A stretch of DNA of 64,000 nucleotides from Gemmata palustris. GTDB taxonomy: Bacteria > Planctomycetota > Planctomycetia > Gemmatales > Gemmataceae. A program made the translations under genes and the position numbers. Position 1 is the first letter of the stretch; each line of letters opens with the position of its first letter. The stretch spans positions 434,001 through 498,000 of the forward strand of contig NZ_JAGKQQ010000001.1 in the NCBI RefSeq assembly GCF_017939745.1, given 5' to 3'. Shown one piece after another: positions 44,328-53,665 of this stretch. The notes under the pieces are model-generated. The model searched no databases. It saw only the letters and a program-made list of their open reading frames with translations, and was not told where the DNA came from.

Positions 44328-44789
44328 CTAATCGAGCTGTTTGAGCAGGGTGTGATAAGTTTCGCCCGTGGCCTGAATCTGGAACCGCCGTCGGTTCGCG
44401 TCGATGATCTCGATCTCGATGCGCAAGTGGTCTGATGGAAACGTCGCGTTCACCTTGTCGGCCCACTCGACGATGCACACCCCGTCACCGCGGAAGTATT
44501 CATCGGCCCCCAGTTCCGCGAACTCCCGCGACCCGCTCAGGCGGTAGGCATCGAAGTGGTAGATGGGCAGGCGCGCGGGGTACTCCTGGATGAGCACGAA
44601 CGTGGGGCTGTTCACCGCGGCCGGGTTCTTCACGTTCAGGCCCTCGGCAATGGCGCGCGTGAGGTGCGTTTTCCCGGCACCGAGTTGACCGATCAGGGCG
44701 ATGACCGCACCGGGGAACAGCAGCGCGCCGAGCCGGCGCCCGAAGGCTTCCGTGGCTGCGAGGTCGGAGATATTGAGGATGTGGGTCAT
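44328..44789 (-). CDS. tsaE: tRNA threonylcarbamoyladenosine biosynthesis ATPase TsaE
   Basis: TsaE, 153 residues, the usual length. It is the P-loop ATPase that assists TsaB/TsaD in making the t6A37 modification of ANN-decoding tRNAs. Walker A is IGQLGAGKTHLTRAIAEGL; other family blocks are VNSPTFVLIQEYP, YHFDAYRL and DGVCIVEWADKV. The ATG at 44789 abuts the inverted repeat (arm begins at 44790), so no purine-rich ribosome-binding site is present. It lies downstream of prfB on the same strand. Confidence 0.96.
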   Translation of the reverse strand: MTHILNISDLAATEAFGRRLGALLFPGAVIALIGQLGAGKTHLTRAIAEGLNVKNPAAVNSPTFVLIQEYPARLPIYHFDAYRLSGSREFAELGADEYFRGDGVCIVEWADKVNATFPSDHLRIEIEIIDANRRRFQIQATGETYHTLLKQLD

Positions 44790-44872
44790 GGCGAACGGCC
44801 GGTGTTAGCCGGCCGGTGAGACTTTCGGAGTACGAGTGCATCCTACCGGCCGGCTAACACCGGCCGTTCGCC
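44790..44872. repeat. Perfect 28-bp inverted repeat filling the prfB-tsaE gap
   Basis: Arms 44790-44817 and 44845-44872 are exact reverse complements (outer GGCGAACGGCCGGTG, centre TTAGCC), with a 27-base spacer. It is the same family as 22311-22422; in both cases the left arm touches the downstream ATG and the right arm ends within five bases of the upstream stop codon. Confidence 0.93.
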
Positions 44873-44877
44873 GTGTG

Positions 44878-46003
44878 CTACTTCGATTTCGTCTTGTTCG
44901 CGCGGGCCGTCTTGTGGCGCAAGAAGGCGTGCATGAACTGGTCGAAGTCGCCGTCGAGGACGTCGTTGACGGCGGGGGTTTTCACATCAATGCCGTCGCG
45001 CTCCTCGCGCACGAGCGTGTACGGCTGCATGACGTAGCTGCGGATCTGCGACCCGAACGCGATTTCGCCCTTCGCGTCGTAGCTCTTGACCGCGTCCCCG
45101 ATGCGCTTCTGCTCCTCGATCGCGTAGAGCCGCGCCTTGAGCAGTTTGAGCGCGTTGTCCTTGTTCTTGTGCTGGCTCTTGTCGGTCCGGCTCTCGGCCC
45201 GGACCCCCGACTTGTGGATCAGCCGCACGCCGGACTGCGTCTTGTTCTGGTGCTGACCGCCGGGGCCGCCGGTGCAGAACGTCTGGATCTCGTAGTCCGT
45301 GTCCTTCACGACGATTTCGATGTCGTCGGGGAGTTCGGGCAGCACGTCCACGGCCGCGAACGAGGTTTGTCGGGTGTCGCCGCCCCCGAACGGGCTGATG
45401 CGCACCAACCGGTGGACGCCGATCTCGGACTGCATGTACCCGTAGGCGTAGGGGCCGACGATCTTGAACGACACGCTCTGAACCCCGGCCTCGAGGTTCG
45501 GTTCGATGTCGATCTCGTCCTTCGGGATGTCGAACCCGTGGGTCGCGGCCCAGCGCTGGTAGGCACGGAACATGATGTTCGCCCAGTCGCACGCATCGGT
45601 ACCGCCGGCGCCGGGCTTGATCGAGACGATCGCCGAGCACGAGTCGTGCTTGCCGCTCATCATCGCTTGGAGCTCGAACGCTTCGTACCGGTGCTCGGCT
45701 TTCACCAAGGCGGGCTCTAATTCGGCCTCGAACGCCGCGTCCTCGTCCGCGAGCTCGGCCATCGCGGTGATGTCGCTGGCTGCTGCCGTGAGTTCCTCGT
45801 AGGGCTTCAACAGCGAATTCAGCACCTTCAGTTGTGTAATGACGCCCTTCGCCTTCTCCTGGTTGTTCCAGAAGTCGGGCTCGGCTTGCTTGGCTTCGAG
45901 TTGGTCGCGCGCGGAAGTTTTGCCGCGCACGTCAAAGAGAGTCTCGCAACTGGGTGAGCCGGGTGCAGAGTTCGTCGGTGCGTCGGCGCAGGTCCGGGTT
46001 CAT
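44878..46003 (-). CDS. prfB: Peptide chain release factor 2, made by programmed +1 frameshift
   Basis: RF2, 374 residues after frameshifting; it recognises UGA and UAA and triggers peptide release. The zero-frame part (46003-45935; MNPDLRRRTDELCTRLTQLRDSL) ends at an in-frame TGA in CTTTGAC; a +1 shift continues DVRGKTSARDQLEAKQAEPDFWN to the end at 44878. Seen in the second part: the peptidyl-transferase-centre motif GGPGGQHQNKTQSGVRL, an SPF-type codon-recognition motif in RISPFGGGD, and KSYDAKGEIAFGSQIRSYVMQPY. It is split across two reading frames, so automated callers may miss the first 23 residues. tsaE follows. Confidence 0.96.
45931..45937 (-). promoter_or_regulatory. RF2 programmed +1 frameshift site CTTTGAC
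   Basis: The minus strand reads CTT TGA C at codon 23/24, the conserved RF2 autoregulatory slip site: the tRNA on CTT slips to TTT when RF2 is scarce and UGA is decoded slowly. The upstream internal Shine-Dalgarno (AGGGGG in E. coli) is weak here (GCGAGACT before CTT). Confidence 0.93.
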
Positions 46004-46154
46004 CGCGTTGCCCTTCCGAATGGTGCGGCCGCCACACGGCCACACACGAGGTTAGACAGTAGCATAGCGAAGAGGGTTCAGAGCCAGAAGAGCAAGACGT
46101 ATTCCCACCGGTGGTGACGACGCGGAACCCCCCTCTCAAATTCAGGCGCGCACA

Positions 46155-46889
46155 ATGAACAAATTGGCCAACAAGGTCGCCGTGGTCACGGGCGGCGGGT
46201 CCGGCGTGGGCAAATCGACGGCCGCACTGTTCCTCAAAGAAGGGGCAAAAGTGGTGATCGCGGGGCGCGACGGCGCGAAGCTCGCAGCGGTGGCCCAAGA
46301 GCTAAATGCGGGCGATTCGCTCCGCACCCTCCCCACCGACGTGACCAAAGTCGAGCAGTGCCAGGCGCTCATCGATTTCGCCACCAAGACGTTCGGGCGC
46401 GTGGACATTCTGGTGAACAACGCGGGCACGAACATCAAGGACCGCACGCTGCGCGAACTCACGCCGGAAGCGTGGGACATGATGATTCGTACCAACCTCG
46501 ACGGCGCGTTTTACTGCACGAAGGCCGTTTTGCCGCAAATGTTCGATCGCAAGGACGGCGTCATCGTGAACGTCGTCAGCGTCGCCGGGAAGCGGGCGAA
46601 CCCGTTGGGCGGTGCGGCATACGTGGCGGCGAAGTTCGCGATGGGGGGACTGGGCCTCGTTCTCTCCAACGAAGAAAAAGACAGCGGCGTGCGCGTGAGT
46701 AACGTGTACCCCGGTGAGATCGACACCCCCATTCTCGCCGCGCGCCCCAAGCCGGTCAGTGAAGAGCAGCGGGCCGTCATTCTGAAGCCCGAGGACGTGG
46801 CCGAAGCGGTGCTGTTCGTCGCGAGCCTCCCGGCGCGCGTGTCGATCCCGGAACTGGTTATCAAGCCGACCGTGCAGATGTACTGGTGA
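46155..46889 (+). CDS. Short-chain dehydrogenase/reductase (SDR) family oxidoreductase
   Basis: A classical SDR, 244 residues: N-terminal nucleotide motif VVTGGGSGVGKSTAA (TGxxxGxG), VNNAGTNIKD (NNAG), catalytic Ser in VVSVAGKR and catalytic Tyr/Lys in AAYVAAKFAMGG, and VYPGEIDTPI after the active site. AGRD after the second strand suggests NADP(H) preference. The substrate cannot be told. It is divergent from prfB and ends with a terminator hairpin. Cytoplasmic; no signal sequence. Confidence 0.94.
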   Translation: MNKLANKVAVVTGGGSGVGKSTAALFLKEGAKVVIAGRDGAKLAAVAQELNAGDSLRTLPTDVTKVEQCQALIDFATKTFGRVDILVNNAGTNIKDRTLRELTPEAWDMMIRTNLDGAFYCTKAVLPQMFDRKDGVIVNVVSVAGKRANPLGGAAYVAAKFAMGGLGLVLSNEEKDSGVRVSNVYPGEIDTPILAARPKPVSEEQRAVILKPEDVAEAVLFVASLPARVSIPELVIKPTVQMYW

Positions 46890-46903
46890 TCGCACAGTAT
46901 TGC

Positions 46904-46948
46904 ACATTCGGGGCGTCCACAACTTGTGGACGCCCCGAATGTTCTTTT
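46904..46948 (+). terminator. Terminator after the SDR gene
   Basis: A near-perfect palindrome of 19-base halves (46904-46922 and 46924-46942) followed by TCTTTT. The convergent gene stops at 46954, so the hairpin may end both transcripts. Confidence 0.88.
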
Positions 46949-46953
46949 CAGTT

Positions 46954-48882
46954 TCACCGCGGGAACCGGCGCGGGGCGCCGTAGCCGAAGTCCGGGCGGT
47001 TCGGATCGCGCAAGTTCATCAGTTTGTCGAACCAGTCCATCCCCGCGCTGATGACCGGCGTCAGCCCGCCGTTCTGCACCTTCGGCTGGAACACCTCGAA
47101 CCGGAGTTCGTCGCCGGCGCGCTGGGCGGTCAGGTGCGCGGAAGGCAACTCGATCAGTGCCGCCTGGAACGCGGAACGGGCCTTGTCCACGTCCTGCTGA
47201 AGCGCGTCGGGCGCGTTCGGGTTACCACCGCCGGGCGGCAGGCGGAGCGGCGGCCCCAGTGGGCGCACGGGACCGCCGGCAACGGGCTTCGGCTCGAGTG
47301 CCGCGACGAGGTCGCCGAGGTTCAGTATGCCGACGAGCGCGTGGGCACCCGGGGAGGGGGCCAACCCCTTGTCACCGCCCGTAACCGATCCGGCTGCATC
47401 GGAAGTCAGCGCCGCCGCCACCAGTTTCCGATCCTGCCCCCACACCAGCACCGAATCCTTCCGCGCGTAGTGAGCCGCGCTCTTCCACGGTAGCCCGGCC
47501 CCCGCGAGCGAGAGCACCTTCACGCCCGCGACCGTTTCCGTCGAGGGCTGCGCGACGTCCTTTTCTCCCGCGAGTTCTGCCATTAATTTTGGAACGAACG
47601 CTTCCAGTTCCGCCGCCGCGGTCGCGTCCTCGGCGTGGATCACGAACATCGGGACCGGCGTCGCGCCTTTTGTCAGGTCTTGCTTCGTGGGCACGACGAC
47701 CGTGACCGCACGGACCTTCGAGAGCACGGCGTCCTTCACCGACATCTGGTACTTCGCATCGAGGTCTTTCACCACGTCGCTCGGGAGTCGGCCGAGTTCC
47801 CCGCTGCCTTTCGCCATCGCGTCCAGCAGCCCGAGAACGGCCGCGGCGCGGTCCTTTTCGGGAAGGTTCACGGTCGCGGCGAATGACGCGGGCTTGCGCG
47901 CGTGGTGCAGCGCATCGGTCTTCACCGCGGGGCCGGAGGTGAAGTCCAGCAGCGGGCTTTTCTGCGCGGGATCGAATCGCGCGCCGACGGCCAGCGCCGC
48001 GCCGCCGTCGCGGAACTGGAGGCACCCGGCCACGGTTTTCAGGGCCTTCGGGTTCGCGAACAGCTTGAGCCATGCGAAGAGGTCGAGGTCCGCCGGCGCG
48101 CCGCGCAGGCGCGCTGCGGCATCCAGTTTGGCGAAGAGTTCCGGCGCGTTCGCGTAGAAGAACAGCCCCGGTTTGCGGTACCCCGGCGCGCTAGTCTTAA
48201 AGCCCTCGGTCGCGCCGAGCGAGTCCTTTTCGTCGCCGCGGAACCGCGCGATGATGGGGACGATCGCGGCCTTGCTCGTGCCCGCGACGAACAGCCCCGG
48301 CGTGTACGCGAACACGGGTTCGTATGGCGCTTCCACCATCTTGTCGGTCACGAGCTTCGGCACGCCACTCGGGTCGTAGTTGGTGACCGGCGCGCGGTGC
48401 TGAAACACGGGCACCTTCGCCACTTCGCCCACGCGCCGGAGGTCCGGAGTCGTAGTGACGAACGCGCGCGCGGCGAGCCCGGCCGCGGCGCTGTCGCCCG
48501 TGAGGACCGCGACCACCACTTCGGGCGCGCCGCGATCGTTAAAGCCGACCAGCCCGACCGCGATCCCGCCGAGTTTGCGGAACTCGCCGAGCACCTCCGG
48601 CGACATCAGGAGTGCGAGCTGCGCGAGTTCCTGTTTCGCCTTGAGTTCCTGGAGCGTCTTGGCCCCGTCTTTCTTGGTGTGAATGAACGGGATGCTGTCT
48701 TCGAGTGGCGTGCCCTTAAATACGGCCGCGAGGTGCGGTCCGAGTTCCGCGGGGGTGTGCAGTTCGGCATACGCGAGCGTGCCCGGTGGGAACACGTCCG
48801 CGACATCGGTCGGGGCCGCGGTCGCGGCGCCTGTCGGCACCACGATGCACGCACCGAGCGCGAGGAGAGTCAGTCGGGTCAA
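46954..48882 (-). CDS. Secreted hypothetical protein, about 642 residues
   Basis: The N-terminus from the TTG at 48882 (LTRLTLLALGACIVVPTGAATA) is a signal peptide with GGAG seven bases upstream; an ATG at 48945 would add 21 residues without a good site. The mature protein is a long alternating alpha/beta chain beginning VADVFPPGTLAYAELHTPAELG, with repeated GLVGFNDRGAPEVVVAVLTGD-like and FVIHAEDATAAAELEAFVPKL blocks. This pattern resembles planctomycete secreted proteins of the DUF3352 type, but I am not sure. A Pro-rich stretch near the end (PVRPLGPPLRLPPGGG) precedes the last 80 residues. Function unknown. Confidence 0.8.
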   Translation of the reverse strand: MTRLTLLALGACIVVPTGAATAAPTDVADVFPPGTLAYAELHTPAELGPHLAAVFKGTPLEDSIPFIHTKKDGAKTLQELKAKQELAQLALLMSPEVLGEFRKLGGIAVGLVGFNDRGAPEVVVAVLTGDSAAAGLAARAFVTTTPDLRRVGEVAKVPVFQHRAPVTNYDPSGVPKLVTDKMVEAPYEPVFAYTPGLFVAGTSKAAIVPIIARFRGDEKDSLGATEGFKTSAPGYRKPGLFFYANAPELFAKLDAAARLRGAPADLDLFAWLKLFANPKALKTVAGCLQFRDGGAALAVGARFDPAQKSPLLDFTSGPAVKTDALHHARKPASFAATVNLPEKDRAAAVLGLLDAMAKGSGELGRLPSDVVKDLDAKYQMSVKDAVLSKVRAVTVVVPTKQDLTKGATPVPMFVIHAEDATAAAELEAFVPKLMAELAGEKDVAQPSTETVAGVKVLSLAGAGLPWKSAAHYARKDSVLVWGQDRKLVAAALTSDAAGSVTGGDKGLAPSPGAHALVGILNLGDLVAALEPKPVAGGPVRPLGPPLRLPPGGGNPNAPDALQQDVDKARSAFQAALIELPSAHLTAQRAGDELRFEVFQPKVQNGGLTPVISAGMDWFDKLMNLRDPNRPDFGYGAPRRFPR

Positions 48883-49043
48883 AGGGCTACTCCGAGAGGG
48901 CCGGCCGGTGTGCGGCGCGGCAATGATCTTGTTCACGAAGGGCATCGCTCCGGCGAGAGCTACCCCAAGCCACTATCGGCGGCCTTACGCCGCGCCGTTC
49001 GCAAGGTTACAGCAGAGCCGCCTCGTCGGTGCTGTAACGGGCG

Positions 49044-49161
49044 CGGGTAACATTCGCTAACATTTTTGGCCCGCGGCCCGCGCGCTCGCGCCAACTGCTG
49101 ATATTTCAAGCTCGTGAACGCGATAGTGCCGCATCAACGGGTAACATTCGCTAACATTTTT
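49044..49161. repeat. Direct repeat pair of 24 bp in a 426-bp gap
   Basis: CGGGTAACATTCGCTAACATTTTT occurs twice (49044-49067 and 49138-49161), with CGGCCCGC-like sequence after each. The gap 48946-49371 has no supportable gene and sits upstream of the secreted protein gene and downstream of the large fusion gene, so it may hold regulatory or repeat-derived sequence. Confidence 0.75.
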
Positions 49162-49371
49162 CGGCCCGCCAACCCGAATTTGTTCCCGTGCGCACTGTGC
49201 TCGGTGCGCGCTCGAGGACGGTCGCCCCGCGCGGAGATAGATGATATCGTGCCCGATAGTGAACTCAATATCACAAGCCGAAATTGCGCCTGCATTTTGA
49301 TCCGACGACATCAGCTCCTTCGCCTCAATTTGCGCGCGTCACATTGCTTACTATACAGACGAGCAAAGGGT

Positions 49372-52300
49372 TCATTTCGTTGGCTTGAAATCGGTCTTTG
49401 TTGCCCACGCCAGCCCGTTGGCCAGGAGCCGAGTGAAGTTCGCGTCCTTGAAGTCGTCGGGGTGGCCCAGGGAGGTGTAGAAGACCCGTCGGCCGTCTTT
49501 CTCCCGCACCCACGCGACCGGCTCGGATTCCTTGCCCATCGCCCCCTGAAGGAGAACGGTGACGTCCCCCGCGACGTTGGGGTTCTTGTACAAACTCCCG
49601 TTCGTTTTGAACGGCTTTACGTCCTTCAGGATCGCGTGGTCTTTCGCCTTCTCGACCACGTTCACCTCGGCGACGCCGGCACCGAAGTGCCCCTTGTAGT
49701 CCCCGCCGAACACCTCTTTGTCCATTTCGAGCCACTTCTGGAACCCGTGGCTCGCGGTGCGGATGCCGACGATGGGCTTGCCGGACTTGACGTACTTCTT
49801 CACCCGCTCGAGTGAATCGCCGTCGATCTGAAGGCGCCGCGTGAAGAAGACTGCGACGTCGCACTTCTCTAACTCCTCCAACCCGGCCAGCGCGGGATCT
49901 TTTTCCGCTTTCGCCGTCACCAGCACGCACTCAATGGGGTAAGTCGCTTCCAAGTACTTCTGAAACGCCCTCAGCGAATCGTCCGATTTGTACTCGAACG
50001 ATCCAGATATTAGCGCGATTCTCAATTTGTTCTCCCCCTTCCCGTCCCCCGGTCCGCGAGAAGCTCCGCTGACAGGGCCGGGGAGCAAGGAGGGGACGGG
50101 GGCCGAAGAGGGAGTTTTCTTCGCGTCGCTCGCTAGGTACGCGAACAGGTCCGCGATTTGAGGTTCGGTGAGCGTGTCGAGCAGCTTTTCCGGCATCAGT
50201 GACACCGGCGACGGCTTGAGGTCGGCGATGTCGGCCTTCGCGAGCGTGACTTTGGTGACTTGATCGTTCACCACATTTGTGACGACGATCGATTCACCCG
50301 TTTCCGTGACGATGCCGGAGAGCTTGCGGTCGTCCTTCGTTAATACGCTGTGAACAACGAATTCCGGCCGAATGTAGCCCGACGGGTCGACGATCTGCGT
50401 GAGCATGTAGCCGCGGTTCTTGCGGTCGGCGGTGGTGAGGTCCGGTCCTACTTTGCCGCCATCGCCGTGCAGTTGGTGACACGCCGCACAGTGCTTGGTG
50501 AAGAGCACTTTGCCGTTGGCGACGTCGCCGGGCTTCGCGCGCCCGAGTGCGGTGCTCAGCCACGCGATGCGGGCCTGTTTCTCCCCCGCCGTTGCGGGCG
50601 CGAGTTTACCGAAGTGCTTCTCCACGAGAGCGGTTACGTCTTTGTCGCCGAGGTTCGTCGCTGCGCGGGCGTTCTCGACGGCCACGTCCGCCTTGGGGAA
50701 TTTGCCCGCATCGAGTTCTTTGAGGAGCATCAGTGCCCACGCCGGGCGCGTGAACAGGAGCTGAATCGCGCGCTTCTTCACCGCGGGCGTGTAACCCGGG
50801 TAGCCGGCGAGCACCTTTTCACCGACCGAAGCGTGCTCGAACGCTTCGAGGCCACTGATTAAGCCGATTCGCAGGTTGTCCGGCTTCTGCACAGCAAGTT
50901 GTTCCAGGAACAGTTCTTCTGCACGCGGGTCGCGCACGTCGCGGAGCAGCGCGATCGCCCGCAGCCGGTTGCCCTCGCCGATCGATTCATCAGTCACGAG
51001 TTCACGGAGGGCGGTCCGAGCCGCGGGGTCTTTCATGCGCGCGAGCACTTCCAGCAGAACCAGATCCTTCTTCCGTTGCTGACGCAGTTGGTTGAGCGGC
51101 GCCTGCAGGGAAGGGGGGATCGCGTCGAGCGGGTGCGCCTGGAGCGCGGTCGCGATCCCGCGGAGCACGGGCGCGATGTCGTCGTTGGCACTGGTGGTCA
51201 ACCCGAAGAGCGTACCGATGCGCTCGCGCCCGCGGGTGACGTTCCCGGACATGAGTCGGCGCGCGACGCGCTCGTTGAAGAAGCCCGCGAGTTTCTGGAT
51301 CGGTTCGTTGGCATAGGGGAAGCGCACCGTATCGGTGGTGTCGCGGCGGTTGCAGTCTTCCAGCGCCCACCACACGAGGAGCGGTAACTGCGGGTCGTCG
51401 CTCACCAGCGGGTTCGCCATCAACCCGGAAACGATGTCGTATTCTTGTTGCGGCGTGAGCCGGCGAATGGAGCACGCGATCTGCGCGACCACCGCGTGAC
51501 TGTTCTCGCTCGCGGCGATGTCCCTTAAGGCTCGTTGCGTCGCGCCCGAGACGGCCTCCTCGTCGCCCATGAGTCGGATCATCCAGCCACGGACGTACTC
51601 GTTCGGGTGCTCGCCGACGTTGTCGAAGTCCCGCTCCACCCACCCGTCTGATGACGCGAGCGTCCAGAGCGCTTCGAGCGCGAGCGAACCTTTCTCGGTG
51701 ATGAGCCACTTCCGCAACTTCGGGTGAGCGCTCGCGTCCCCGCGCTCCGCGATGAGGCGCCGCGCTTCGGTCCGCCACCACTTGTTCGGGTGCTTCAGCA
51801 GCTCCGCGAGTTCGGCCGTGGACTTCTTCCGCAAGTCGAATGGTTCCTGTTTCGGCGGTCCCTTGTAGTCGATGCGGTAGATGCGACCCGTGGCCTTGTC
51901 CCAGTTGTCGACGGGGTCGAGGTGCGCCGCACGCCGGTCGTAGAAATCCGCGACGTAGATGCACCCGTCCGGCCCGAGCAAGCAATCGACCGGGCGAAAG
52001 TGCGCGTCGTCCGTGGTCATCAGGTCGCCGCCGTGACTGGCGGTGAACGATGACTTGTGCGATTCGAGTTTGTGCCAGTAGATCGCGTTGGAGAGCAGGT
52101 TCGCGGCGACGTACTGTCCGCGGTACTGTTCCGGGTACCGGTCCGCGTCGTACAGCACGCCCCCACACGTGACGTGCCCGCCCTTGAAATCCTTGTACGG
52201 GACGTGGTCGAAGTAGCCGTAGGTGTAGGGGTTGTGGAGCGGGCCGTGCTTGCTGAAGCCCTTCACGTAGTACGCGCCCTGCATCTGGTGCAGGCACGCG

Positions 52301-53091
52301 AACCCGCCCCAGTTGGTTCCCGCGATGATTTGCCCGTTCTTATCGAAATCGAGGCCGTAGGTGTTCCCGCCCCCCTCGCTGAACAACTCGAACCGCTTCG
52401 TCTTCGGGTGATAGCGCCAGATGCCCTGCTGGAACTCGATGAACTCGGCCCCGCCCGTGGCGGACGGCACCGGCGGCTTGATCTTGCAGGTGCTCGTGCT
52501 CCCCGCCGCGCCGTAGAGCCAGCCGTCCGGCCCCCACTGAAGGGAATTGGCGAGCGAGTGCGTGTCGTCCATGCCGAAGCCGGAGAGCAGCACTTCGGGG
52601 TCACCGTCGGGCACGTCGTCTTCGTTTTTATCGGGGTAGAAGAGCAAGTACGGCGGTTGCACTACGTACACGCCGCCGTTACCGATGCAGAACCCGCTCG
52701 CGATGTTCAACCCGGTTACGAAGTCCTTCGACTTGCGGAACACGCCGGTCTCGTCCGGGTCGGAGAGGATGATGAGCTTGTCCAGCCCCTTTGGTCCCTT
52801 CGGGGGCGACTCCGGTACTTTGTCCCAAACCGTGCGCAGGTACTGGTCCTGCTTCACGGGCTTGAGCCCCGCGTAGTTCGGGTACTGAAGGTACTGAAGC
52901 ACCCACAGCCGCCCGCGCGCGTCGAAGCTCATGCTCACCGGTTGCCGAACCATCGGTTCGGCCGCGACCGTCTGGACCGAGAACCCGTCGGGCAGTTTGA
53001 ACCGTTTTGCGGCTTCTTCGGGTGACAGGCCGTCGGCGGCCGCGAACGACGCGCAGGAGAGCAGCGCGAGGAGGGAGGCGGGCAGGCGCAT
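49372..53091 (-). CDS. PVC-type membrane-bound dehydrogenase with HEAT, cytochrome c and ThuA domains
   Basis: A 1239-residue secreted multidomain protein. Signal peptide MRLPASLLALLSCASFAAA. Residues about 25-450 are a PVC-type beta-propeller dehydrogenase domain (LPDGFSVQTVAAEPMVRQPVSMSFDARGRLWV; FGMDDTHSLANSLQWGPDGWLYG; LLGPDGCIYVADFYDRRAAH). About 460-850 are HEAT-like repeats. A heme-binding segment at about 865-990 carries LFTKHCAACHQLHGDGGKVGPDL and KLSGIVTETGESIVV. About 1015-1239 is a ThuA-like domain (LRIALISGSFEYKSDDSLRAFQKYLE; VFYTSLGHPDDFKDANFTRLLANGLAWAT). The first three parts are standard for planctomycetes; the ThuA fusion is the unusual part. ATG at 53091 set by the signal peptide. 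Confidence 0.92.
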   Translation of the reverse strand: MRLPASLLALLSCASFAAADGLSPEEAAKRFKLPDGFSVQTVAAEPMVRQPVSMSFDARGRLWVLQYLQYPNYAGLKPVKQDQYLRTVWDKVPESPPKGPKGLDKLIILSDPDETGVFRKSKDFVTGLNIASGFCIGNGGVYVVQPPYLLFYPDKNEDDVPDGDPEVLLSGFGMDDTHSLANSLQWGPDGWLYGAAGSTSTCKIKPPVPSATGGAEFIEFQQGIWRYHPKTKRFELFSEGGGNTYGLDFDKNGQIIAGTNWGGFACLHQMQGAYYVKGFSKHGPLHNPYTYGYFDHVPYKDFKGGHVTCGGVLYDADRYPEQYRGQYVAANLLSNAIYWHKLESHKSSFTASHGGDLMTTDDAHFRPVDCLLGPDGCIYVADFYDRRAAHLDPVDNWDKATGRIYRIDYKGPPKQEPFDLRKKSTAELAELLKHPNKWWRTEARRLIAERGDASAHPKLRKWLITEKGSLALEALWTLASSDGWVERDFDNVGEHPNEYVRGWMIRLMGDEEAVSGATQRALRDIAASENSHAVVAQIACSIRRLTPQQEYDIVSGLMANPLVSDDPQLPLLVWWALEDCNRRDTTDTVRFPYANEPIQKLAGFFNERVARRLMSGNVTRGRERIGTLFGLTTSANDDIAPVLRGIATALQAHPLDAIPPSLQAPLNQLRQQRKKDLVLLEVLARMKDPAARTALRELVTDESIGEGNRLRAIALLRDVRDPRAEELFLEQLAVQKPDNLRIGLISGLEAFEHASVGEKVLAGYPGYTPAVKKRAIQLLFTRPAWALMLLKELDAGKFPKADVAVENARAATNLGDKDVTALVEKHFGKLAPATAGEKQARIAWLSTALGRAKPGDVANGKVLFTKHCAACHQLHGDGGKVGPDLTTADRKNRGYMLTQIVDPSGYIRPEFVVHSVLTKDDRKLSGIVTETGESIVVTNVVNDQVTKVTLAKADIADLKPSPVSLMPEKLLDTLTEPQIADLFAYLASDAKKTPSSAPVPSLLPGPVSGASRGPGDGKGENKLRIALISGSFEYKSDDSLRAFQKYLEATYPIECVLVTAKAEKDPALAGLEELEKCDVAVFFTRRLQIDGDSLERVKKYVKSGKPIVGIRTASHGFQKWLEMDKEVFGGDYKGHFGAGVAEVNVVEKAKDHAILKDVKPFKTNGSLYKNPNVAGDVTVLLQGAMGKESEPVAWVREKDGRRVFYTSLGHPDDFKDANFTRLLANGLAWATKTDFKPTK

Positions 53092-53290
53092 GGGTGGGAC
53101 TCCGTGCGGAAAAATCAGAAGTGCAGGATGCGGCACCGCGCGCGGAATTGCAAGCATCGACTCGGTAAGGCGTGACATCCGCGCTCGAGATTTGGCCCGG
53201 GGCGTGCGGAACCAGAACGCACTACAATGAGCACGTCCCCGGTACCGGCGTGGGCCGCGTATCGGGACGTGAGACGAACGAGGAACTGGG

Positions 53291-53623
53291 ATGTTCACAC
53301 CGATTCCGCCGCGATTCGAGGCCGCCGAGGCGCCGACCCGTCCTCTGCAGAGGCGGCGCGTGCCCCGGCGTCGCGGGAGCCGGCTCCGACTGGTGGCCGG
53401 CCTCGGAGCCGGGGCCGTCGCGATGGGCGCGTTCTTGCGGATCAGCGCGCTGTCACTGGCGAGCGATTCGACGCACCGGCCAGGGGACGCAATGGCTACC
53501 CGGTCCACCGACCCTCACCTGTACGCACTCTTCTCCGAATCGGGGACGTGGTTCATCGCGTTCGGGGCACTGGTTGTTGCGCTGTGTCTGGTCGAATGGG
53601 CGCGGCGCGATCCGGCCGTGTAA
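53291..53623 (+). CDS. Small membrane protein
   Basis: A 110-residue protein: an Arg-rich N-terminus (FEAAEAPTRPLQRRRVPRRRGS) followed by two membrane segments (about 31-50 and 83-103) with a short polar loop (SDSTHRPGDAMATRST). No domain recognised. GAGG lies upstream of the ATG. It is 42 bp upstream of another small membrane protein and probably co-transcribed with it. Confidence 0.65.
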   Translation: MFTPIPPRFEAAEAPTRPLQRRRVPRRRGSRLRLVAGLGAGAVAMGAFLRISALSLASDSTHRPGDAMATRSTDPHLYALFSESGTWFIAFGALVVALCLVEWARRDPAV

Positions 53624-53665
53624 GTGCGCTCGGGCCGCGCGTTCGGCGACTTCAAGGCGCAGTGC

